NCBI GenBank assembly: GCA_032622095.1 | Contig: CP136069.1 | Span: 181,835,122-181,899,121 of the forward strand | Source of the DNA: Siphonodentalium dalli | Lineage: Eukaryota > Mollusca > Scaphopoda > Gadilida > Siphonodentaliidae | Direction of reading: 5' to 3' | DNA: 64,000 nucleotides | Shown here: positions 11,799 to 21,900 of the stretch, one piece after another | Layout of the letters: each line of letters starts with the position of its first letter | How positions within the stretch are numbered: the first letter of the stretch is position 1 | Program-made: the position numbers and the translations under genes | Notes under the pieces: generated by a model | The model's database searches: none | The model's input: only the letters and a program-made list of their open reading frames with translations | Told to the model about the DNA's origin: nothing

Positions 11799-12262
11799 GC
11801 CGCCTTCATCATCATCGTCATCACCAACGTCATAATCATCATCTTACGTCACCATCATCATTACCATAGGCGTTGTCATCGTCGTCACGCTCATCGTCGT
11901 CGCTTCTTCGTAATTATTTTCCATCATCGTTGTTATAATCATCGCTATCATGATCACATCATCGTCGTCATTGTCATCATCATTACTATCATCATTATAA
12001 TCAACATCATCACCGTCGTCATCAGCATTATTAAGACTATCATCGTTATCATCATCGTCGTCGTCGCATTTAAATGTGATCGTCGTCGCTATCGTCATCT
12101 TAATTCACATCGTCAGCATAATCACGTCATCGAAATTTTCATCCTCATCATCATCACAATCGTCATTAATTTATTATAATCATCAACATCATTATCGTCA
12201 TTAATTTATTATAATCATCAACATCATTATCGTCATTAATTTATTATAATCATCAACATCAT
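11640..12262. repeat. TCA/TCG trinucleotide-rich tract
   Basis: Long (CAT)n/(TCA)n microsatellite with interruptions, densest at 11740-11800. At its right end a 35-bp unit ('cgtcattaatttattataat' then 'catcaacatcattat') is repeated three times (12161-12262). The 188-codon + frame rich in His/Ile is produced by the repeat. Confidence 0.9.
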
Positions 12263-12280
12263 TTCTTCATAATACTTGTC

Positions 12281-12400
12281 CGAACAAATTCGTCGATATT
12301 AGACCCTATGCCAAGGCATTCTCTTATATATCCGAGTCGACTATATATAAGAGAATGCCTTGGCATAGGGTCTAATATCGACGAATTTGTTCCGAACAAA
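12281..12400. repeat. Near-perfect palindrome related to the 69-bp hairpins
   Basis: The core 12310-12364 starts GCCAAGGCATTCTCTTATAT and ends with its complement around 'ccgagtcgac'. It is a cousin of the GCCAATGCATT hairpins. The pairing extends outward on both sides through 'agaccctat' and 'gaacaaattcgtcgatatta' for about 50 bp per arm. The outer arms therefore contain the IDEFV-coding string in both orientations. Confidence 0.8.
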
Positions 12401-12500
12401 CTCGTCGATATAGCGCTGAGAATACTTGTTTTGCTTCTCATAGTTTTCGGTAAAATTGAGATCTTTTCGTTGGTGCCGGTTCACATTGTTTATTTAAAGG
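12390..12500 (-). pseudogene. Second IDEFV-type frame, broken by a palindrome
   Basis: On the - strand the frame reads VNRHQRKDLNFTENYEKQ then NKYSQRYIDEFVR and runs into the palindrome at 12281-12400. Past the palindrome the reading could resume as TSIMKK and stop. It resembles the 11465-11540 exon candidate and looks like a diverged tandem duplicate. No function can be assigned. Confidence 0.3.
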
Positions 12501-12509
12501 TCGTGTAAA

Positions 12510-14184
12510 TATTGCACCCGTGTGCCACGCTATAGGTTACACTGGATTAAATAGGGTCCGGAGTGACATCTAGCGGATGCGCGAGAGAATATAAGAGAGA
12601 ATAAAATAGACACTGGGCCCTGATTGGTCAATAGCCTTGTGTGCTTTTTGCATAACAAAATCGTCACACCTCTTCCGAATGATTTCCCATAGGTAAAATA
12701 GCAATTGGCACAGGAATGAACCCTTTGTAGTTGAAGTTTTAATTTTTTGATGTGCTCTAAAATATGACAGTATTTTTTTATGCGGTTCTGACATTAGTTA
12801 CGAAAACACAAGATTTAAAGGCGATTTCCCTGCTGGACGAACATGACTTTTTTTGCGTAAAAATGTCAATTTTTCAGATTTAAAGAAAATTTTGTACCCA
12901 ACATTTATATTGCCAACAGTATAGGCTAATACGTTAGCACTGAGGCATATGTAAAACATGTACACCAGTGTAACCTATAGGGAAATCTAGAGTTGTATGC
13001 GCTCTAAAACGTTTATGGTACTGCGTTATTTGATGATTAAAACGAAGACAAAGCAGTGCGTGATTTTTTGACATAGTTTCATGTTAAGATATACATGTAG
13101 AGAATGATTGGACAGGTGACATGAACTAATTCTTGAGAGGCAGGGATGTAAATTGTACAGACCCTGAAAGATATGTGTACAATTTGGTAAGATCTATCTC
13201 AAAACACACATACATCTATATCAAAACAAAATAGTCCCTGATCGAGTGAATTATTTCACGTCATCAGTTCAATCAAGTGATTGTTCTGTTTAATATATTG
13301 CACTACAAACATCTGATTTTCTAGAAATCAGAATAATACGGCCATTATACCAATTACGCATAAAGTTCTATAGCGCGTATCATGGAAAACATACCGCGCT
13401 ATAGTTAAAGTGAAATAATTCACAGGTGATATTATCGTTTATAATCACATATATATATAGGAATGTAATAAAACGCAATATACCTTTTCCGAACAGTCGC
13501 GCGTTATCCCGGTGCAGGGATTGCTCGGGGTCCGATTTATGTGTTCCGAATGTTGTATTTAGTATGATTTCAATGCGTTTTTCTGGGACATGATCGTAGA
13601 ATGGTAGTTCGGGTATTTACCGAAATATCTCGATACCGAGCAAAAGCAAAAAGCGAACATTATTTTGGAGCGCGCCCGTCACGTGACTTTAACTGTTATA
13701 CATCTGAATATTGATATTGTCGTTTTGCGAATTTGTTAAAATTTTGAAAAATCCAAAATCATATTTTACAAAAAAAATAAAATGATTCGAAAACATTATC
13801 ACACTAAATCGGTACCATGTTAGTTATTGTAATGAAATAACATGTCTCGACCGATGCCGATGACTAATCACCATTACGGGCGATAAGGGAGTCAGTTAGC
13901 ATTCAATTGGTCTTAATATTTGCATGATGGAAGCAATCGGGTTGTCATGTTAATGTCTCAAAATAGTATGGCTTCCAATATTTTTCCGACAAACTATAAT
14001 AAATGGAGAGTTTGAAAAGTTATGTCATTAAATGTACGCCATTAAATACGCCAGAGTCTGTATTTATCTGGGACTATTTCGTCATGCGGGCAAACAACGC
14101 ATAGTTACCCGAAACGTCATCGCATCCCATTTGTTGATTTAAGTATATTTTTGTCGAGGTTTTGGATAATGTAATAAATAAAAT
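12510..14184. other. No gene; one small inverted repeat
   Basis: The only structure I see is an inverted repeat at about 13247-13423 (TGAATTATTTCAC and its complement). It has a nested hairpin of 'ctatagcgcg' and 'cgcgctatag' near 13369-13404. The 74-codon - frame at 12570-12794 lacks splice or family support. Confidence 0.5.
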
Positions 14185-14310
14185 CTACAACTCGTCCCCA
14201 GTTTATAGCGGAGTGTACAAAACTCGTCCAGTTTATTAGGTCTGGACCTCGCCAGACCTAATTTACTGGACTCGTTTTGTAATGCGCTATAAACTGGGGA
14301 CTCGTTGTAG
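14185..14310. repeat. 126-bp hairpin with conserved ACTCGT mismatches
   Basis: The arms pair over nearly the whole length (CTACAA...TTGTAG, CCCCAGTTTATAGCG with its complement, TAGGTCTGG with CCAGACCTA). ACTCGT stands in forward orientation on both arms at 14190/14300 and again at 14222/14270. Each pair leaves a two-base TC/TC internal mismatch. There are no ORFs; probably a foldback element. Confidence 0.8.
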
Positions 14311-14730
14311 ACCCTCTATATATAAAATTGGTGGAATTCTCCATAAATAGGACGAATAGAACGAGCCAATTTAAAACAAACATTTAAATATTCGTTTATT
14401 AAAAAGTCTCTTCTATATTACTCTGACACAGGCGCTGTCGCCTATATAGGAACGGCGCATAATAACAGAGAAGGCGCGGTCAGTGACGCACCTTGCAAGC
14501 CCCCGGGGTCAATAGTCAAACCGGTTCTATTGTTGCATATATACATTGGTAGTTACAATTATTATATATAGCATGTGTTGAATAAGCTATTGTACATGAA
14601 TCTGATATTTGGTGACGTGTTTCATTTGAGGAACCCTATATACAAACAGGTGAAACACAATTTTTCGCTGTTTAATCTTAAGCCATGACTGTGTGCACGT
14701 GTTTAACGAAATTTGTATTCTTTCTATCAG
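14311..14730. other. No feature seen
   Basis: No repeat or gene recognised. A 71-codon - frame at 14587-14802 overlaps the + exon candidate that follows and is probably its shadow. Confidence 0.4.
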
Positions 14731-14937
14731 TTGTCGTTTTGCTATACCCGTAGTTACCATTACGGATTCGAGAAGAAAATCAAGAGCTTTGCATGCATGC
14801 AATCATCTAGCACGGATTATGTCGATAACAGCATAACAAAGTGCAGAATAATCACGGCAAATAGAAGCATATCACTTGTGAGTGGCAAGAGTTTGAATGG
14901 CACGAGTTTCTCGCACAAGTGGAAACAAATTAAATAA
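14731..14937 (+). CDS. Candidate terminal exon, unknown protein
   Basis: A strong acceptor (ttgtattctttctatcag) precedes 14731. A frame open for 68 codons follows, starting LSFCYTRSYHYGFEKKIKSF, with Ser/Thr/Lys-rich later residues (TKCRIITANRS, SFSHKWKQIK). It ends in TAA at 14937, overlapping the first of two AATAAA-type signals at about 14934-14943. A second in-frame acceptor exists at 14753. I do not recognise the protein and see no upstream exon. Confidence 0.3.
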   Translation: MSFCYTRSYHYGFEKKIKSFACMQSSSTDYVDNSITKCRIITANRSISLVSGKSLNGTSFSHKWKQIK

Positions 14938-15622
14938 ATAAAAACAAAAAGCCATATAAAGGTACTGGCAAACTATTGACTCCACTCGACACTTATAGTT
15001 TTAAATTTTCCTTTGTAAAACAATAACATGCATAAGGGAAGTGATCATTGTAAATATATGTGCTAATTGCTTTTCCCCCCTCTGTTCTCACCCAACTGTA
15101 ATCCATCAGTTCATTAATCTTCTTATCATGCTCTGTATCTCTTCCTCTTACTTAATCTTGACTTGCCACTTCTCACTGACCACTATATGTAATCTATTCT
15201 TGTCTGAGGAGATGACTCTATATAAGCATCTGATGCTTGTTGTCAAATCCTCTTCCTCCCTTCTAGTCTTATATTCATACATGTGTCATGTTTTATAATT
15301 ATATAATTTTGGGAAGAAATAAAATATTGTTTAAACCACAAGTGGAATCGTAGTTGTCAATTCTGCGAAAGAAAGTTTGACCGATCGAAAGATTAGCTAT
15401 TCGTAATTCTTATCAGTTGTAGTTCATTGAGCGAAAAGTGTCATTATGTAGCTATTTTATATGTAGGTATATGTAGCTGTCGTTGTTTATTTTTTACTTG
15501 ATTTTTAATAGAACCCCCTCCCCAAATACCACAGACTCCGTATTGCATGGCTGTCGAGTGAGCGTTTTAACCAGAACTGTGTGGGACGCAGTTGTCTGTG
15601 GAATATTTTTTTTATTTGGAAT
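14938..15622. other. No gene; AATAAA-bearing AT-rich DNA
   Basis: A 'gaagaaataaaatattgttt' string near 15315 could be a retroelement or transcript 3' end. The 85-codon frame at 15041-15298 is hydrophobic and unsupported. Confidence 0.35.
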
Positions 15623-15985
15623 TTAGGCTAAGCCAGGGAGGATTTGAAAGGGGCGAAACCCCTCTCCTACAACCCACTTGGGACTGAAGTTTGAAGTTAT
15701 GAATAATGAAATACATAACACTGAATGAAAAAAAGATGATCTAGACATATTATTTTTTTGTGAGTTTCTTTTTCTTCTCTTGAGTGTTTCTTCTTCTGTT
15801 GTTGTTGTTGCTGGGAGCTCCATTTCGCGCAGTCTACGTAATTCTCGTTGTTGTTGGTCTCTCAGGCGGTCAGCCGCGACATCTGCCATTAGTCTTCTGG
15901 ATTCTCCGATTAACTCTTCGGTGTAACGAGTGGAGCTGGAGCTGTTGTTGTTGGTGCTACTGGTCTCGGTATATGTGGAATACAT
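15623..15985 (-). CDS. Candidate coding exon, Arg/Glu-rich coiled coil
   Basis: A 120-codon - frame starts MYSTYTETSSTNNNSSSSTR at 15985. Residues about 20-60 form a charged, heptad-like stretch (ELIGESRRLMADVAADRL, then RELRRLREMELPA). Then come a TTTTEEE run and a basic patch (KRRKRNSQKNN). Such a segment could be the C-terminal coil of a DNA-binding or transposon accessory protein, but that is speculative. After about residue 75 the composition changes and looks untranslated (GEGFRPFQILPGLA), so the true exon may end earlier. No clear acceptor precedes it. Confidence 0.35.
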   Translation of the reverse strand: MYSTYTETSSTNNNSSSSTRYTEELIGESRRLMADVAADRLRDQQQRELRRLREMELPATTTTEEETLKRRKRNSQKNNMSRSSFFHSVLCISLFITSNFSPKWVVGEGFRPFQILPGLA

Positions 15986-16448
15986 AATAATATTCTATTA
16001 TAATTGAATATATATTGAATAACTGTCGCTAAAACAAGAATTCTGATAGGTCGAGAGCCGATAGCTTTAGTTTTCGATTCGCCAGCATAGTTCGCTGAAG
16101 CGTGCACACATTTTGATTATAGTCCGCGGCTGTTGACAACACGCGACAAATACGCCACGTCGCAACTGAGCCACATACCCCTGGGTGAAATACAAAATAT
16201 ACATCTATAAACATTCACTGTGTCGATACCTATGCCAACGGGATGACGGGAAGACAGCCTATATAGAAGGGCTATATCACCCCCGTGCAATATACAAAAT
16301 ATTCGTATTTATTGTTCACATGTTTGTGATATTCATGTATGTATATTGTAAATAAACTCATCCTGTCCTATCCTATCCAATATATACTGCCCCTGGTATA
16401 ATATATATTGGTATATAATTATGGTATTTTCCCCAGGGGTCTGTGCGG
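15986..16448. other. No gene seen before the satellite domain
   Basis: AT-rich DNA. 'tattgtaaataaac' near 16345 resembles a LINE 3' end but has no other support. Confidence 0.35.
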
Positions 16449-17472
16449 AACGTTGTGCATGTACTATATATACTATTAGCATACAGGAAGTTGTGCATGT
16501 ACTATACATACTATTAACATGCAGGAAGTTGTGCATGTACTATATATACTATTAGCATGCATGAAGTTGTGCATGTACTATATATACTATTAGCATGCAT
16601 GAAGTTGTGCATGTACTATATATACTATTAGCATGCAGGAAGTTGTGCATGTACTATATATACTATTAACATGCAGGAAGTTGTGCATGTACTATATATA
16701 CTATTAGCATACAGGAAGTTGTGCATGTACTATATATACTATTAGCATACAGGAAGTTGTGCATGTACTATACATACTATTAACATACAGGAAGTTGTGC
16801 ATGTACTATATATACTATTAACATACAGGAAGTTGTGCGTGTACTATACATACTATTAAAATACAGGAAGTTGTGCATGTACTATATATACTATTAACAT
16901 GCAGGAAGTTGTGCATGTACTATATATACTATTAACATGCAGGAAGTTGTGCATGTACTATATATACTATTAGCATACAGGAAGTTGTGCATGTACTATA
17001 CATACTATTAACATGCAGGAAGTTGTGCATGTACTATATATACTATTAGCATGCATGAAGTTGTGCATGTACTATATATACTATTAGCATGCATGAAGTT
17101 GTGCATGTACTATATATACTATTAGCATGCAGGAAGTTGTGCATGTACTATATATACTATTAGCATGCATGAAGTTGTGCATGTACTATATATACTATTA
17201 GCATACAGGAAGTTGTGCATGTACTATACATACTATTAACATACAGGAAGTTGTGCATGTACTATATATACTATTAACATACAGGAAGTTGTGCGTGTAC
17301 TATACATACTATTAAAATACAGGAAGTTGTGCATGTACTATATATACTATTAGCATGCAGGAAGTTGTGCATGTACTATACATACTATTAACATGTAGGA
17401 AGTTGTGCATGTACTATATATACTATTAGCATGCAGGAAGTTGTGCATGTACTATATATACTATTAGCATAC
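16449..17472. repeat. 38-bp satellite (Sat1), left array
   Basis: About 27 head-to-tail units of GAAGTTGTGCATGTACTATA plus tatactattagcatgcag. Recurring variants (tacatac for tatatac, attaac for attagc, atgaag for aggaag) reappear in the same order after 494 bp (13 units), for example from about 16503 and 16997. This is a local higher-order repeat. No ORF survives because the unit length is not a multiple of three and carries stops. Confidence 0.97.
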
Positions 17473-18843
17473 CGAAAAATCTTGTGGCCAAAAGTTTAGC
17501 CAAATGAAAATTTTATTAGCCAAATGAAAAAAACTTTGGCCAAATGGTTTTTGGCCAAATTAAAAAAAACTTTGGCCAAATTAAATCCTCATTTTCTGGG
17601 CGGTTCACAATTAATGACTAAAATATTTGTTTTAAACTTTATTTGTTACTCAGAATAAAAACATAATAAAAACAAAATAAAAACAACTTTAAAAAACAGT
17701 ATTATACGAACACAGAGACGATGGACTGTTCTGATAGAGAGAGTGTTGGGGGGGGGCTAGCCCCGGGATTCTCGAATGGACCGAAGGGCCTATTCCTTAA
17801 CCCCTCATTTTATCGCCTTTATTTAAATATAAAGAAAAAAGAAAAAAGGAAGAAGCATTTTTTTATACAAATTTCTTCTTCTGCTTTGGCGATGGTTGCT
17901 ATTTGTATGTCCTTCATATTTTTACTGTCCTTCAACATTATTTTGTTGGGATGAACTATGGGAGTTGTTACCTGAAACGAAATTCGCAAACATGAAACTA
18001 AAATTCTATATAATTATAATCACACAAATCCGCTAAACCAATTGTAATAACTCTATGTCGATGACACCATGACGGTCGCTAACTATTGCTTATTATAGTA
18101 AGGTGATAACTGTTGAATATCTATTGTATTCAAACTGTTTATGGTGTGAAGCCAGGTTATTAGTATGGACGCAGTTAATGACACATTACGTAACCAATGT
18201 GTTAAGAACTGCTCGTCTGTAAGGAACAAAGCATTTAGGTAATTTATCTTATATTATTATTTTACACACTGCCTAATCAACAAACAATTACATAACCAGT
18301 ATACAGCTTAATCGTTTTGACGATTAGGTTGGTTAAATGTTAGAGCTTACCTTTTGCTGTCTCGTGAAGTTTGATTATGTGCAGTTTCAATGTTGTGCAG
18401 CCAGCCACAAAAAAGGTTACTCTCCAAAGCATACATGTTTAGTATTGTTTACATCGTCAGTGTCATCGATGGCGTATAAACAAAAATCCTCATAATATTT
18501 GGACATTAAAATAACACTCCATAAACAGCGTCACCACTAGGCATTCACCTATTAATTGCGCTCACTGATAACAACTATCTTCAAAGCATATATAAACAAA
18601 GATACTGATTAGATGTCAAAGAGTTGTGTAATGTTCCGTGGTACGAAATACTTTCGTCACCTAATTTCGTCTTGAATGTCGATCTATTCAGCGCTTTTAG
18701 TTAGCTTTCCGGCTCAATGCTTTCCGTCTCCATTGGGGGTAAAAAAAAGTGTAGCCAAAAGTGTAGACAAATGAAATTTTTATTAGCCAAATTCGAAAAA
18801 AGATTGGCCATTGGCTAATTTAGCTACCGACAGCACAAACCCT
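17473..18843. mobile_element. 1.37-kb insertion between the two satellites
   Basis: Sat1 stops at TAGCAT and the 40-bp array resumes at ATGCAGG, so the segment sits exactly in satellite register with only AT shared. Its two ends are diverged direct repeats built on 'gccaaaag-t-tagccaaatg' (17487-17545 and 18755-18812). The interior holds - strand exon-like pieces (see 17820-18810). It may be a mobile element or a captured gene fragment. Confidence 0.5.
17820..18810 (-). pseudogene. Possible spliced zinc-finger/hAT-derived gene fragment
   Basis: On the - strand a piece at 18417-18351 reads TFFVAGCTTLKLHIIKLHE then TAK and ends at a strong donor (GCAAAAG|GTAAGC). An acceptor 134 bp on (ttccttacag, exon from 18216) continues in frame as DEQFLTHWLRNVSLTAS and stays open about 45 codons. 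A third piece follows 'gtttcag' near 17973 and reads VTTPIVHPNKIMLKDSK then KAEEEICIKK. The C-T-x-L-K-x-H-x-I-K-x-H-E string resembles the zinc-binding segment of KIAA1586/ZNF862-type hAT-derived proteins; I infer that from memory of the pattern only. No transposase catalytic region is visible. Confidence 0.3.
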
Positions 18844-18959
18844 AATGCAGGAAGTTGTGCATGTAGTACATACTATTAGCATGCAGGAAGTCAATTGTTC
18901 ATGTATGACATACTATTAGCATGCAGGAAGTTAATTGTGCATGTAGGACATACTATTAG

Positions 18960-21900
18960 CATGCAGGAAGTTAATTGTGCATGTAGGACATACTATTAGC
19001 ATGCAGGAAGTTAATTGTGCATGTAGGACATACTATTAGCATGCAGGAAGTTAATTGTGCATGTATGACATACTATTAGCATGCAGGAAGTTAATTGTGC
19101 ATGTAGGACATAATATTAGCATGCAGGAAGTTAATTGTGCATGTAGGACATACTATTAGCATGCAGGAAGTTAATTGTGCATGTATGACATACTATTAGC
19201 ACGCAGGAAGTTAATTGTGCATGTTGGACATACTATTAGCATGCAGGAAGTTAATTGTGCATGTATGACATATTATTAGCATGCAGGAAGTTAATTGTGC
19301 ATGTAGGACATACTATTAGCATGCAGGAAGTTAATTGTGCATGTAGGACATACTATTAGCATGCAGGAAGTTAATTGTGCATGTATGACATACTAATAGC
19401 ATGCAGGAAGTTAATTGTGCATGTAGGACATATTATTAGCATGCAGGAAGTTAATTGTGCATGTATGACATACTATTAGCATGCAGGAAGTTAATTGTGC
19501 ATGTAGGACATACTATTAGCATGCAGGAAGTTAATTGTCCATGTAGGACATATTATTAGCATGCAGGAAGTTAATTGTGCATGTAGGACATACTATTAGC
19601 ATGCAGGAAGTTAATTGTGCATGTAGGACATACTGTTAGCATGCAGGAAGTTAATTGTGCATGTAGGACATTCTATTAGCATGCAGGAAGTTAATTGTGC
19701 ATGTATGACATACTATTAGCATGCAGGAAGTTAATTGTGCATGTAGGACATATTATTAGCATGCAGGAAGTTAATTGTGCATGTATGACATACTATTAGC
19801 ATGCAGGAAGTTAATTGTGCCTGTAGGACATATTATTAGCATGCAGGAAGTTAATTGTGCATGTATGACATACTATTAGCATGCAGGAAGTTAATTTTGC
19901 ATGTAGGACATACTATTAGCATGCAGGAAGTTAATTGTGCATGTAGGACATATTATTAGCACGCAGGAAGTTAATTGTGCATGTATGACATACTATTAGC
20001 ATGCAGGAAGTTAATTGTGCATGTAGGACATACTATTAGCATGCAGGAAGTTAATTATGCATGTAGGACATACTATTAGCATGCAGGAAGTTAATTGTGC
20101 ATGTATGACATACTATTAGCATGCAGGAAGTTAATTGTGCATATAGGACATATTATTAGCATGCAGGAAGTTAATTGTGCATGTATGACATACTATTAGC
20201 ATGCAGGATGTTAATTGTGCATGTAGTACATACTATTAGCATGCAGGAAGTTAATTGTGCATGTAGGACATATTATTATCATGCAGGAAGTTAATTGTGC
20301 ATGTAGGACATACTATTAGCATGCAGGAAGTTAATTGTGCATGTTGGACATACTATTAGCATGCAGGAAGTTAATTGTGCATGTAGGACATATTATTAGC
20401 ATGCATGAAGTTAATTGTGCATGTAGGACATACTATTAGCATGCAGGAAGTTAATTGTGCATGTTGGACATACTATTAGCATGCAGGAAGATAATTGTGC
20501 ATGTAGGACATATTATTAGCATGCAGGAAGTTAATTTTGTGCATGTAGGACATACTATTAGCATGCAGGAAGTTAATTGTGCATGTATGACATACTATTA
20601 GCATGCAGGAAGTTAATTGTGCATGTAGGACATATTATTAGCATGCAGGAAGTTAATTGTGCATGTAGGACATACTATTAGCATGCATGAAGTTAATTGT
20701 GCATGTAGGACATACTATTAGCATGCAGGAAGTTAATTGTGCATGTATGACATACTATTAGCATGCAGGAAGTTAACTGTGCATGTAGGACATACTATTA
20801 GCATGCAGGAAGTTAATTGTGCTTGTAGGACATATTATTAGCATGCAGGAAGTTAATTGTGCATGTAGGACATATTATTAGCATGCAGGAAGTTAATTGT
20901 GCATGTATGACATACTATTAGCATGCAGGAAGTTAATTGTGCATGTAGGACATATTATTAGCATGCAGGAAGTTAATTGTGCATGTAGGACATATTATTA
21001 GCATGCAGGAAGTTAATTGTGCATGTAGGACATATTATTAGCATGCAGGAAGTTAATTGTGCATGTATGACATACTATTAGCATGCAGGAAGTTAATTGT
21101 GCATGTAGGACATATTATTAGCATGCAGGAAGTTAATTGTGCATGTAGGACATATTATTAGCATGCAGGAAGTTAATTGTGCATGTAGGACATATTATTA
21201 GCATGCAGGAAGTTAATTGTGCATGTAGGACATATTATTAGCATGCAGGAAGTTAATTGTGCATGTAGGACATATTATTAGCATGCAGGAAGTTAATTGT
21301 GCATGTAGGACATATTATTAGCATGCAGGAAGTTAATTGTGCATGTAGGACATATTATTAGCATGCAGGAAGTTAATTGTGCATGTATGACATACTATTA
21401 GCATGCATGAAGTTAATTGTGCATGTAGGACATATTATTAGCATGCAGGAAGTTAATTGTGCATGTATGACATACTATTAGCATGCAGGAAGTGAATTGT
21501 GCATGTAGGACATACTATTAGTATGCAGGAAGTTAATTGTGCATGTATGACATACTATTAGCATGCAGGAAGTTAATTGTGCATGTAGGACATATTATTA
21601 GCATGCAGGAAGTTAATTGTGCATGTATGACATATTATTAGCATGCAGGAAGTTAATTGTGCTTGTAGGACATATTATTAGCATGCAGGAAGTTAATTGT
21701 GCTTCTAGTACATATTATTAGCATGCAGGACGTTAATTGTGCATGTATGACATATTATTAGCTTGCAGGAAGTTAATTGTGCTTGTAGGACATACTATTA
21801 GCATGCAGGAAGTTAATTGTGCATGTAGGACATACTATTAGCATGCAGGAAGTTAATTGTGCATGTAGGACATACTATTAGCATGCAGGAAGTTAATTGT

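Noticed and set aside
11613-12179. 188-codon + frame rich in His and Ile
   Set aside because: It is the translation of the (CAT)n/(TCA)n tract; all frames of such repeats stay open and low-complexity.
12570-12794. 74-codon - frame that looks protein-like
   Set aside because: No family, splice site or conserved neighbour found; left as unsupported.
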